Below, in pieces: positions 20,824-32,217 of a stretch of DNA of 64,000 nucleotides. How positions within the stretch are numbered: position 1 is the first letter of the stretch; each line of letters begins with the position of its first letter. The notes under the pieces were generated by a model, which did not search any database, was not told the origin of the DNA, and saw only the letters and a list, made by a program, of their open reading frames with translations. The stretch is from assembly GCF_905475395.1 (NCBI RefSeq), contig NC_058338.1, positions 71,001,435 through 71,065,434 of the forward strand, given 5' to 3'. Origin of the DNA: Chrysoperla carnea (taxonomy: Eukaryota; Arthropoda; Insecta; Neuroptera; Chrysopidae). The position numbers and the translations under genes were made by a program.

Positions 20824-21326
20824 ATGCATTTCCAAGTTGAAGGGTCGGAAAGTCCCTTATATCTTTAAAAACATGCCCTTTAGATTAAAACGGGAACTTT
20901 CTTGTTCGAGGAGGGATAAAGGGCTATCACACCACATAAGTCCCTTTATCGTGTCGGGACTCCTTTTTAAGTTTTATCGGCCCGCACATTTTATCGACTT
21001 AGTTTTATTATATATATAGATAATACCTTTAAGGTATAAAATACTAAATAACTTTTCCCAAAGTATGATTATGGTATACATATTATAGGATGCCTTTTCC
21101 CAGGTGTATATAGCATTTCTTCAATGTAATAACTATCGTACGTATATAATAACGAGAAATAGTAATATACTGATTTGTATGTAATATATATCTGAAAATT
21201 TTCTCATTATCAACTTCAAAGTTGTTATTTGAATAACTACTATGTGTCAACTTGAAATCAACAAACAACATTCATTTTATTACTATGTTCTTTTTGTACT
21301 CTTACTGTATAATCTATTTACAGTGA

Positions 21327-21391
21327 GTGTACGTAGAAAAGAATAGTGTTATAGCACTGTAACAGCACTATCCTTTTCTATTTTCATACAC
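21327..21391. repeat. Small imperfect palindrome
   Basis: GTGTACGTAGAAAAGAATAG pairs with CTATTTTCATACAC and the adjacent TATCCTTTTC segment, arms about 28 bp with several mismatches. The GCACTATCCTTTTCTAT motif also occurs in the tandem duplication at 25.7-26.0 kb, so the two are related. Confidence 0.45.
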
Positions 21392-21664
21392 CGTTGCAAA
21401 AAGAACAAAGTTATTAACTTGATAATGCAATATTCTATATAATTATATGGAAAGTATGGAACATATGCTCCAAATTTCGTGTTTTAATACAGAAATATCG
21501 TCGTAAAACGGGGGTTAGGTTAACGTTAAATAAAATTCACGCTTAAGGTAGTTCAACTCATTATAGTCAAGTCAATAAAAACATGCTCTTAAATTCTGGC
21601 TTTATTTACTATGATATTATATCTAATCATATATGTAATAATAATTAATAGAGCTGTTCATTTT

Positions 21665-22514
21665 AAAATTACGATTCACTTTTGTTTCGGACTAAATGAT
21701 TTATATAACCAATATGATAAAGTGTATCAAGCGGAAGTGATGGCTATTTATGAGGTATGTGAATGTATAAGACCCTTAGGTGCAGGGACATTACAATCTT
21801 CACCGACAGCCAAGCAGCCCTTAAATCCTTCAGCTCAGTCTATCTAACTTCAAAGGTAGCACAGGACTGCCGTACGTCCTTAAATGAGCTGGCGGAACAA
21901 ATGAATGTAAACCTGGTATGGGTAGAACTTGCTAGAAATGGCACAATGCTGCCGGACACAAGCATCAATAAATATCCGGGAGTTCCATTTGCAAACTGCA
22001 AATTGCTAATCAAAGAGGATATCTTAAAAAAGGCTAATCTTAGATGGAGGGAGGAACGTACTTGTGGTACTACAAGACAGATATGGTCTGAGTACAATCG
22101 TAGGCGCTCCGAATATTTTAAATTAATTCCAAGGGCCTCTATTAGCAAAGTTGTTGCGGTTATTACATGACACTGGTTGGGCGGTAGGCATGCTGAACGC
22201 CTGGGCCTGACAGTGTATCACGACTACTGCAGCAGCTGTCACAGTCGTGAGGAGGAGGAGACAATATCTCATCTTCTTTGTCACTGCCCAGCTCTTGCCA
22301 TGAGAAGATGGACTTACTTGAGCCAACCTCTCTTTGACGACAGCTCCGACCTAAAGTCTGTCGACGTCAAAGCACTCCTGCTGTTCTTAAACAGCTCCAA
22401 ATGGTTCATGGAGTAGCGGCCGGGGATGGGTCAATCCTTTTTCGGTATCACAACGGACCCTATGGTCTAAGTGTGTCCCACCCCAGGACAGCCACTCCAA
22501 CCTAACCTAACCAA
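21665..22514 (+). pseudogene. Jockey/R1-type LINE 3' fragment (RNase H and zinc knuckle)
   Basis: A 5'-truncated non-LTR retrotransposon. The first frame has YQAEVMAIYEV (start of RNase H), then a frameshift near 21,765-21,790. The second frame carries the RNase H motif TDSQAALKS and NVNLVWVELARN. An in-frame TGA at 22,168-22,170 replaces a codon in the T-x-H-W stretch, followed by LGGRHAERLGL and a CxxC...H...C knuckle (CSSC, H, CHC). The frame ends at 22,416. A short 3' UTR ends in CCTAACCTAACC (22,501-22,512). One frameshift, one nonsense codon and loss of the RT domain make it non-functional. Confidence 0.85.
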
Positions 22515-23150
22515 ATGTAAAAAAATGAATATTAAATATCTTCTATCTTAGTCTACCTTATTGCCGGCAGTCCGGAAAAATAAGCTCTGTATTTGCGCTT
22601 CTAACATGATTAAAAAGCCTATACACAAACGTGATCACAAATTGGGAAAGAACCGTTTTCATTTTGTTAAAAAATAAATAAAACAATGTTTCAATACGCT
22701 GTTTTGGAAAAAATTTGTAAGTAAGAACCGTTTTCGAGATATATAGAAAAGTGTCTATTTTTTTACTCCTTATACATCGAGCTTGCACATTTTGATTGCT
22801 AAAAACTCATTCGACTGACGGTGAACAAATTTCTTTTTTTTATTATTAACTAAAAACAGAATTCTTTGATTAATCTTATATTTTATTTTCAATTTTATTG
22901 AATTTCTAAGAAAATTCATTTCACGAAAGAACTACCTTAAGGTTATGCGTTATCTTTTTCAGAAAATTATATACTTACAATTCAAAACCAGTGCAACTTA
23001 TGTCAATAATTTTAAGTAACTAGTACCTAGATATGGAGAAAAACATCATTTCTTCTTTCCAATGAAATACGAAAGCACAAAGTTAAAAATAAAACTTTAG
23101 AAATCTAGAATTTGATCTTCTTTTGAAATAGTTGTACAAAACATATTCAA
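22515..23150. other. AT-rich non-coding stretch
   Basis: No gene or repeat with clear limits is seen. Several short frames but no motif. Confidence 0.4.
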
Positions 23151-23841
23151 ACATTAGAGGTAGAGTGGTGATGTTCTAAAATGCAACTTGGATTTAAATC
23201 TAAAGAGTAAAATTAACTATAACGAAATCAAAAAATAAAATCATTCTCACAATTACTCGCCTTGAAAATATTCACTAAACGAAAAATCTAAATTCAACAA
23301 GTGAAATTAACAAAAATTAAAAAAACCTCCGACAAACTTTTCGGATATGGAACCGTTAACTCGCACTTGAAACATATCTAACATTAGAGGTAGAGTGGTG
23401 ATGTTCTAAAATGCAACTTGGATTTAAATCTAAAGAGTAAAATTAACTATAACGAAATCAAAAAATAAAATCATTCTCACAATTACTCGGCTTTGAAAAT
23501 ATTCACTAAACGAAAAATCTAAATTCAACAAGTGAAATTAACAAAAATTAAAAAAACCTCCGACAAACTTTTCGGATATGGAACCGTTAACTCGCACTTG
23601 AAACATATCTAACATTAGAGGTAGAGTGGTGATGTTCTAAAATGCAACTTGGATTTAAATCTAAAGAGTAAAATTAACTATAACGAAATCAAAAAATAAA
23701 ATCATTCTCACAATTACTCGGCTTTGAAAATATTCACTAAACGAAAAATCTAAATTCAACAAGTGAAATTAACAAAAATTAAAAAAACCTCCGACAAACT
23801 TTTCGGATATGGAACCGTTAACTCTCACTTGAAACGTGTCT
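23151..23841. repeat. Triplicated 230-bp tandem repeat
   Basis: Three nearly identical units start with ACATTAGAGGTAGAGTGG at 23,151, 23,381 and 23,612 (lengths 230, 231 and about 230). Units 2 and 3 share an ACTCGGCTTTG variant where unit 1 has ACTCGCCTTG, so unit 3 looks like the most recent duplicate of unit 2. The unit end (CCGTTAACTCGCACTTGAAA) resembles family E directly downstream, so the array seems to have grown inside a family E copy. Non-coding. Confidence 0.9.
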
Positions 23842-24160
23842 AAGAACACTCTCCATTAAATTACCTTTTTTCCTTAAAGCCTTCTTGAAACTTAGCCGAA
23901 TTTAAGGATCATCGCCTATTTTTTAGTTGTTCCGGGTACGGAATCCTAAACTCGCACTTGAAACATAGCTAAGAACACTCTACAATTAATTCCCTTTCAA
24001 ACGAAACCAAAAATTCAAAATCGTTTCATCCGTTTAGGCGCTACGATGCCATAGATAGGCAGACATTCAGACACTCTCACAAATTTATTAACACCCCCTA
24101 TAACACCCCTTATACACACACACTTATAACACCCCTTTTTTTGGTTCGGGGGTTAAAAAA
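23842..24160 (+). repeat. Dispersed repeat family E, copy 1
   Basis: Landmarks in order: TAAGAACACTCTCCATTAAA, CTCGCACTTGAAACATAGCT, CCGTTTAGGCGCTACGATGC, ATAACACCCC (three times), GGTTCGGGGGTTAAAAA. An inverted copy is at 26,691-26,960 and a weaker relative at 54,370-54,512. The CACCCCTTTTTT...CGGGGGTT end can fold. No reading frame. Confidence 0.65.
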
Positions 24161-25030
24161 CATGAATTATTTTCTTTCTAAAATCTATATTTTCCGGTTG
24201 CTTTGTGCATTTCATATGTTCAAAGCTTAGATTTATATTTATACACTCTACCTATAGTTTACACTATAGTCTACGTCTATAGTTTTTTATCGTAGTTGAA
24301 TGGGTTATTTCAATATTTCCAACAGCATAATCTAGGCTAAATTATTTTTTGACCAGGTTCCTCACAAAAAAAGTAGAGTACACAATTCGGAAGGGCTGCT
24401 AGTCGGAGATATGGTTTAAAACAGGCAGCTATACGTCCAATTACACTTACCTTATCAACTTCGAAATTAAATCTTTTAGTTGAGAATTAGATTTTTAACG
24501 ATTTTGTATATTTAATTGTTGTGAGCTTTTGTTTGGATAACTGTAACTACCCAAGTTTTAATAATCTGCATGAAACAGTGTCTGAGACAAACGCATATGA
24601 TAAACAGAGACAGAGAGACATACACCGAAGTATATTTAAGTGTTCCGTTTTTTGAGTACGGAACACTAAAAAAACAAACATATAATTTCGAATATTTTTG
24701 CATCTTGTACACGAAGGTAACCATTCATTTTCTATCCATACACATCGATCCATTACATTCTCCATTCTATCCACACTGGTTACAAACATTTATGAAAGAA
24801 GAAGACAGCTATAGAAGTACCGCAATGTAACGAGGGCGACGCGCGCGTTGAGGATGCGCCAAGCTAATACAATACAACTTTGCAATATGTACGTATACGA
24901 TATAATGTTTGTTCTTTTAAGGTCGGGGCGCTACACTGAGTGCTAGTAGAAAAAGGTCTCTTTATATTTAAGTCCAGAGCTACACGAAGTATTTGTCAGT
25001 CATTTCAAAACGGCAGGAAATTTAAGCGGC
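24161..25030. other. Non-coding stretch with one hairpin
   Basis: GTGTTCCGT/ACGGAACAC form a perfect 9-bp stem at about 24,639-24,667. A short CpG-rich island (GGGCGACGCGCGCGTTGAGG) lies near 24,833. No gene is supported: frames here overlap on both strands because of the palindrome. Confidence 0.45.
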
Positions 25031-25456
25031 CATGTATGGATGAAATATATCAAGATATACTAAGTTTAGTCTCAAGTTTGTCACACTTAAAAATATCGAT
25101 GAAATTAACAAAATTTTGGTATAAGTGTTCATAAAATCCACTTTCGATTGTCTGTTCGTCTGTCCGCCCGTTTGCCTACCTGTCTGTCTGCTTGTCTGTT
25201 ACCACGATAACTCAAAAACAAAAAGAGATATCAAGCTAAAATTATTATATCATGCTTAGGACGTAAAAATAAAGGTCGAGTTCGCAAATGAACAACATGA
25301 TCACTTGGATTTTGGGTCCGTAGGATCTATTTTGTAAACCGTTACTGATAGAACAAAAATTAAAATATAAAAAATGTTCTTTATAAAAAAATAAACAACT
25401 TTTACTTCAAACATTTTTTCGTAAACATTACTGTTTACCCGTGAGGGCACAAATTA
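25031..25456 (+). repeat. Dispersed repeat family C, copy
   Basis: GGTATAAGTGTTCATAAAAT, a TCTGTCCG-rich tract, CACGATAACTCAAAAAC, GGGTCCGTAGGATC, ACCGTTACTGATAGAAC and ACTGTTTACCCGTGAGGGC appear in the same order as in the 4.9-kb copy. Confidence 0.65.
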
Positions 25457-25664
25457 GGTGAAAAATATTATATACATAGTATGTATTATATACAAGTATT
25501 GTGTATATTTTAAATTTATACGTTACATATATGATTCATGTGTTTGTTTATTACCATATCCACTGAGAAACTGAGAGGAAAAGTACTCTTATTAATTTGT
25601 GTGTAAGAATGGCTATCATTCTTTACTTACATTACGTAAAAAATCAAACGAATGTGTAATCAAC

Positions 25665-26045
25665 ACTTGTTCATTTTTAATTCAATTATATTCTTATTTA
25701 ATTGTCGTTTACAAATAAAAGACACCGAAAAAAAGTTTGGAAAATTTTCGTGGAAGAAACTTTATTATAACTACCTCTCAAATTTCCGACACTAAACTTA
25801 AGTGTAATAGCACTATCCTTTTCTATCTACACTCGTTGTTTTCACTTGTTCATTTTTTATTCAATTATATTCTTATTTGAATATCGTTCACAATAAAAAG
25901 ACCTCAAAAAATAGTTTTGAAAATTTTTGTGAAAGAAAATGTTATGATAACTACCTGTCAAATTTCCAGCCTAGCCCTCTCAAATTTCTGTCACTAAAAA
26001 TCTAAGTGTAATAAGACTATTCTTTTCTATCTACACTCGTTGTGT
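25665..26045. repeat. Tandem duplication, period about 179 bp
   Basis: ACTTGTTCATTTTT at 25,665 recurs at 25,844. Both units continue through TTCAATTATATTCTTATTT, a CAAATTTC block and TTTTCTATCTACACTCGTTG. Unit 2 has an extra internal duplication around CTCTCAAATTTC. Non-coding. Confidence 0.7.
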
Positions 26046-26549
26046 TGCACCAAACTAAAAAGAACGATATATATACACGATACAAATATGGATTAAATAT
26101 TTATTTTGAATTAATTTTCCAAGTTACCTATGTAAACTGTTTGTGCACTGTTTGTTTTCTATCATATTTTTATTTTCTTTAGTTTATTGAATAAAAAACA
26201 AATGAGAAATGTTGTTATTCATTGAATTTATTAATTAATCAATGTAGAAAAAATATATGTATAATAACAATATGCATATAATGTTAGGTGTGATTCGAGG
26301 TTTCGAGGTTTAGTATTATTTCAGTTTACTGCTGCTTTCTTATTACTATGCTAATAAAACATAACTGAACAAATAAAGTAAAATAGATATACATAGAACT
26401 AGGCAACAGCCGTTGTGAAGCTGTATGTATATTATAATTAAAATCGATACAAAATATCAAAATTATATGAAACAAGGCACGGAGAAAAATTTATTTATCT
26501 ACGCTCGTGAGAAAGAAGTACATTTCTCACTCAGTATGCGTGGGAAAAA

Positions 26550-26596
26550 TACCGCCCTAGTGTGATAACACTAGCGGCTAGCGCACTAGGGCGGTA
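26550..26596. repeat. Strong GC-rich hairpin
   Basis: TACCGCCCTAGTG (26,550-26,562) and CACTAGGGCGGTA (26,584-26,596) are a perfect 13-bp inverted repeat around a 21-nt loop that itself contains CACTAG and GCTAGCG. It stands out from AT-rich surroundings. It may be the centre of a decayed palindromic element. Function unknown. Confidence 0.7.
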
Positions 26597-26690
26597 ATGA
26601 ATTCAGTTACTATAGTAACTTTTTTAATTTTCTATTTTTCTCAATAAGCCATGACAAATTTTAAATAATAATTAAATGGCCATATTTTTA

Positions 26691-26960
26691 ACCCCCGAAC
26701 TGAAAAAAGGGGTGTTATAAGTTTGATCGCTAAGTGTGTGTGTCTGCCTGTGGCATCGTAGCGTCTAAATGGGTGAACCGATTTTAATTTTTTTGGTTTC
26801 CTTTGAAAGGTAATTTAACGAAGATTGTTCTTAGCTATGTTTCAAGCGAATTTAGAGTTCGGTCCCCGAAAAAACAAAAATTTGGCGACGATCTTCAAAA
26901 TTCTTTAAGGAAAAAGGCAATTTAATGAAGAAGATGAGAATTGAACGAAGATTGTTCTTT
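26691..26960 (-). repeat. Dispersed repeat family E, inverted copy
   Basis: Starts AACCCCCGAAC, then GGGGTGTTATAAG, GGCATCGTAGCG, GTTCTTAGCTATGTTTCAAG and AAGGAAAAAGGCAATTTAAT: the reverse complement order of the 23.8-24.2 kb copy. Confidence 0.65.
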
Positions 26961-29178
26961 ATATATCCAAAACCCGAAAAATTTAAATAACTTTATCGTA
27001 AATAACTATTGTTTTGAAATCGATCGAAATTTAGTGATTTGTTTTAACGATTTTACTTTGTTGAAAAAATTGTCGAAAACTCATTTAGTTGTTAGTCTCA
27101 TTATTTAAAAAATCCTTTTATTTAACAAAAAGGATTAAAAAATGAATCCAAAAGTTAAAATAAAAGGTGAAAAGGCGGATTTCTGCCTAAGCTGTTATTT
27201 AATAGTTTGATCAATTTCTCCCAAATTTTGAATGCGGAAGGTCCAAAAGCATCTATTATTTATAACAAATTTTTACAAACAAATGCATTTTTTGGATATT
27301 TTCGGTTTTGTTAGCGGTCTTGTATTAAAATTAAAATATTCATAGATATTTCAATTACAAACCAGACATATTGAATTTTTCCAAAAGATCTACTAGGTCA
27401 AAAGTTATTCAAAATAAATGTTTTGGCGCGTCACTTGCCCCCACTACGGTCACTTTTTCGCTCATATCTCTTTTAGTACAGCTAGACGCTACAGGATTAC
27501 GTAAGACTGCTCGTATTATGGAAGGAATCCTAACCAATTTAATAAAATTATGATTAAAAGTCTTTGAAGTAAAATATGCAACTTTTTTAACGACCATAAA
27601 AAGAAGGGACACTATGTTTTACGAAATTTCTTGTTATGTATCTTGCTAAGAACGGCAAATTACCTAGCAAATCATTATAAATAAATTTCTCATTTTCGAT
27701 AACACATATTAGTTCATTGAGAAAAATTTTTCCTTTCTTGTAATGTTAAAATATATAACAAGAAGCATTGATAGATATGACGTCGAGTGAAATTTCAGCA
27801 ACTTTTTGATTAATATAAATTATTGCAATATAGTTTATGGTCCAAGAGATTGAGCTGAGTTCTGCTCGTGATCTGTAGTCCTTCCAATGTAGTTGCCATT
27901 ATGTAAAGGGGTTGTGGGGGGAACCTTATTCGGAAAGGGCGGATAAAACTTCTGATGCGGGGGTGGAGGATGCGAGGGTGAAAGTGAAAATCTGCTCGTG
28001 ATATATAATTTGACCGCCTTTTTTCCAATATAATTTAAGTCATCTAGGAAGTGAAAATTGAAATGGGCGGATGACCAGGTCATGCCTATGGATTGAAAAA
28101 AAAATTTTAAAAACTTATTACCTACTTATATTTTTTGTTTTGAAATTTTTAAAACAGAGTAAAAGAGATACAATTTAGGGACATTATTATTTTTTATTGT
28201 TTGCTTATGATAAATTTTTCTATTTTACCATTGTACCAAAAAGGTACCATAATATTCCTAATTCTGTATCTAGAACGGATCCATAATAAATATTCTCTAA
28301 GAAAACATTATTCTTACTGAAAAATTGGTTAGCAATAAATTCTAGGATAGATGATAAATTTTGAAATCCTTGATTTATTGGACTACACCTAAGAAATGGC
28401 TATGATTAGAAAAATTTTCGTTTCTTACCAATAATTCCAAATAATGTACAATACCCACATCAAAAACTGTGAATCTGAAGTGTTATTTATCAATTTTCAG
28501 CAGACAAAGAAAAATTTATATAGATTTCCTGTTAATAGATAAAATAGCAGAGAAGTCCACACTCTAATTAGAATTTTATGATAACAGTCAATGAGCGAGT
28601 GATTTCTACCTGTGAAGAGTAGGTATAATTAATAAATGGTAATTAAACACTTATAAATAAAACATTTAGTTTTACCTTTTACCAATTAAATCAATAACAA
28701 GGGATAGAATCAGTATTTAAATTTCATAAATTCTATGCCGGAAAACTTCTATGTAAATAGAGAAAATTCTATGTAAATAGAGAAAATAGTATAAACGTCT
28801 ATTCATTTTATATTTGAATTTTATGAGACCCAATTTAGCTTTTTCTAACATTCTTGGCATTATTGTTTGTTTATAAGAAAAACTATACACTTAGATGTTA
28901 ATCGAACTTACTATTGGGTTGTCCGAGTCAAAATCTTCAGACGTCAAGTTCAAATTGGTGAGGGGAAAAACTGCTAAAAATAATTAAAGATGAAAAAAAA
29001 GTTATTTCGATTTTCGCCAATATTTCATAAAATATTAATATTTAAAAAATTAAAAAAAAATTCGTTGATGAGAAGGAAATTTCCAATAAGAAGCTCCCAC
29101 TTCTGGAAATCAACTTTTTTATTTACAGTTTTAATTTAACCCTGAAAATAAGTCTTTTTGAGTCAGTTATACCACTTG
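26961..29178. other. Non-coding stretch
   Basis: No gene is supported. Around 27,880-27,990 a G-rich run gives overlapping open frames on the minus strand, but they are proline-rich by composition only and match nothing recognised. Confidence 0.4.
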
Positions 29179-29368
29179 TGTCCCGATGGGGCCTTATTAG
29201 GTTGCCCCACAGGGACCGACTCATAGGGTTGTCACGCAAAGCCCTGCTCGGCCTTAATTGGGCAATTTCTCTTGTGTTCCAATGATGAAATCCAAATGGA
29301 ATCTTTGCCAAATTGGGATCCTAAATGGGCATGTATCGCAGAGACGTACTTGGATCCCAATCGGGACA
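29179..29368. mobile_element. MITE-like element with TGTCCCGAT termini
   Basis: TGTCCCGATGGGGCC at the left matches in inverted form GGATCCCAATCGGGACA at the right. The interior is clearly richer in GC than its surroundings. No target duplication was identified, so the superfamily is open. Confidence 0.5.
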
Positions 29369-31225
29369 TATACATATATTATTTTGCACAGTCATACGGG
29401 TGATCACATTTTTTTAAATACTTGAACTTTACACTCAGCCTACTACAAAATGACAAATAGGACCGATTCTTGATATTTTCCCTAGCGTCAGAGATGGCTA
29501 GAGATATCAAGAAAAAAATTGTTTTAGAAAAAGTTGCTTAGAATATTTTTTTATACCCATATACTGATTTTCATGACAAAATTCTCATTTTTAATTTTTT
29601 CATTATTATGGTCTACACACAAGATTATTTCAAGTTTATTGAAATATTTGAATACATAACACTCTTAGATGATCAATTTGTCCAGTTTTTATATTCCATA
29701 GCACATTAGTTATTGAAGGGGCTATACCTAGTTAGAATTTTCAAAAAATCCACCTTTTTTGCATTTCCGGAATGTATATACATATATTTAAGTATATTCT
29801 ATGAAAATTTCAATCTTATGACCCAGAAATAGACGACTCAATGCAAGTAAAAAAAGTTAAGTAAGTGTAAACGTCGGTATACCAATATTTCTCCAAAACG
29901 AATTTCCCAAGGTATTAATCGAAGGAATAAGATTTTATTTATTTCGATATGTTAGATTGCTTGAAGAAATTTTTGAAAGAATTCTAAGCACCTCTGACGC
30001 AAGGCCAAATATTAAGAATCGGCCTTATTTGAGTTTAAAGTTTTAAGTTTCTTAAAAAATTGGACCCGTCCCCCTGCATGACTGCAAGATTTCAAATCGA
30101 TATTCCTATAAATTATGAAAATATGTGGATGTCTTCATTTTAAATGCGACACACTGTTTACTCTGGAATGATATCTACGTTTCCACCATCATTTTTTTAG
30201 TAAATCCTGAAGATCGTTATCGAGATAATCAGAAAAAATTATGACACTATTGTATTCTCATCGGTCTTTGATAAGTGTACAATTCAATCTGGCGTTTTGA
30301 AATAGATGAAAATCAAAAATTCCGATACAAGATACATAGATACATACCAAGCTAATGAAAGCGTGTTGAAATCGGTTCTTTCCTTGTGGAATTTTTAGTT
30401 GTCAACACCTTTGCTTACACTGATATGTAGGTTAATCCACTGTTACATCATGTAGCAAGGATAGACACATCATAACTTTTCTCTTTAAGGAATTTCTTTG
30501 GTTTCATTCTGATACGGAATCCCTAAAAGTAAACAGATAAAACTTTTGTAAATACAAACGAGTGCTCTGTATCGCTATGTGTGTACGTGCTTTATGATAA
30601 AGCTCCACTGTTTCCTTTTTAAATGCTATACCTACCTATACGTTATCTGTATCCACTTTTGATCTTTTTTATTGATGTTCATTTAATAATCTAAATGAGA
30701 TTTAAATGGAAAGACGTTGTACATATCCATTCTGTATCTCTATTGTATCATCAACATGTGTGTATTGCATTACTAAAATAGAGATGGTAGCCTAGAATAT
30801 AATATAAAAAGAATTGAAACTTAACTCTGTGTGTATGTACAAAGAAATTGTATAAAGAAGTAATTCAACAAGATGTTTTACTTCCAAATGTATTAAATAG
30901 TAAATAGGTATATAGCTAGCGTACGCTTTTTGAATGTATTTGTAACCAGTCAAAAATTAGTGTGAACTTCGTCCTTCAGTAGTGGGACAATATTGAACAG
31001 AGGCACGGCAAATTTTTAATTGCACCGTCGTCATGTCAGCTTTACGAAATTTTTGACATGATTTTCATCCGCCGGATTTTCAAACTATCCTTTATTAACA
31101 TTAATTTTACGTATCCATCAGTATATTAGGAAGCAAGCGAGGAAATCATTACCATATCTTTGCCTATTCCAGGAAGAATAGGTAAGTAGTACAACATTAC
31201 CCGGAAAATACGATTTATAGAACCA
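29369..31225. other. AT-rich non-coding stretch
   Basis: No gene, RNA or bounded repeat is supported. Open frames are short. Confidence 0.45.
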
Positions 31226-31656
31226 CTAGCTGCGCTCCGCTGTATAACCTGTGATTTTGAGAGTTTTTATCGTTACTGTGTAAATTAATCAAGCACTCTT
31301 GAGCAAAATGCGATTTAAAAATGTATTTCACGAACTTTTACAAAACCCTTTAAAAAACACGGTTCCTGTATGCTATCCTATAGAAACCGTACATGTCGGG
31401 ATAAAAGTTAGCCAATGTCATTTTCTGAACCCTAAACTACCACTGCCTATGCAAAAATTCATGTTGGTCTTTTGCTCTATGAAAAATTACAACAAATTTA
31501 TCCCACGGAAACCATGCATTTTACTTGGATTAAAGTAGTCTAAGTGCTTTTCCATACTATAATCTATCTCTAACATAGATTTCAGGCAAATCCGCATCTA
31601 TCCATCCAACCATCCAAACTTTCACCATTATATAAATAATATACCTATAATATCAG
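31226..31656 (-). mobile_element. Possible non-autonomous Helitron remnant
   Basis: CTAG at 31,226, preceded by A and followed by GCTGCGCTCCGC, resembles the reverse complement of a Helitron 3' end. The other side carries the TAATCTATCTCTAAC...TTTCAGGCAAATCCGC block seen in many short insect repeats and could end at GA|T (31,655-31,656). Neither end is decisive. Confidence 0.3.
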
Positions 31657-32217
31657 ATAAAGAACTTAAAAAAAAAAAAAAAAATAGGCGAATAGTTTTC
31701 CTGGACTAAAAGTAAAAACGTTTAAAAATAATTAATCCACAATAATTCAAATTGGCGAAACTTATTTCTAACTTTTAAGCATATTTATAATTTTAATAAT
31801 AGCTTATTTTATGAATTTGTCGACAGTACAAAATTACTCATTTGGCACAATATGGAATTAGAAATTGCGAAATAGAAATTGCTTAAAGAATATATACATG
31901 AAAAAAGAAACTTCCATTAAGTTTGATGATCTAGAAAGCATTAATTTTAACAAAAATTAAATGCGTTTTTAGTCATAAATTTGTTGAAGTCTAAAAAGAA
32001 TCATTCATTTTATTTTATTATGAGATTAATTTTCCAAAAGTTACACTTGTTGTAATCTATGTTCTAAGTTAGAATGTTAGAGGAGTGTTGTCGTACCACC
32101 TATTAGTCCAAGCAAATTAGAATTTTCGTTACCTAAATTCTGAAACCTGAAACGAGTAGTTCAACGTAAAGTTCTAGGTTTTCGGAACCCGTATTCTCGC
32201 AGAACCTACGGAAGTAT
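31657..32217. other. AT-rich non-coding stretch with poly(A) tract
   Basis: Includes an A-run near 31,668-31,684. No gene is supported. Confidence 0.4.

Larger units (their letters stand above)
15709..21020 (-). mobile_element. Autonomous Helitron, 5312 bp, nearly intact
   Basis: On the minus strand the element begins TC TATATATATAAT at 21,020 and ends in CTAG at 15,712-15,709. The flanking bases are A before TC and T after CTAG, the rolling-circle rule of insertion between A and T. About 10 bp before the 3' end is a GC-rich hairpin (CCCGGGCGAAGCCGGG), the expected terminator. There is no target duplication, as expected. Inside are one Rep-helicase frame, a poly(A) signal, and a leader with TATA box, HSE-like arrays and a probable intron. 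The target is a (TA)n tract. Near-complete termini and one visible nonsense codon indicate recent activity. Confidence 0.95.

Noticed and set aside
21840-22326. Minus-strand frames of 102 and 67 codons
   Set aside because: They lie antisense to the LINE RNase H/zinc-knuckle region, which has clear motifs on the plus strand.
23151-23841. CRISPR-like array
   Set aside because: The window is eukaryotic; the 230-bp units are adjacent full copies with no short repeat-spacer alternation.
24512-24830. Overlapping frames of 70-86 codons on both strands
   Set aside because: Produced by a palindromic TTCCGT/ACGGAA repeat region; no recognisable protein.
27810-28083. Two overlapping minus-strand frames rich in Pro, His and Arg
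   Set aside because: They come from a G-rich tract read in two frames; neither has a domain.
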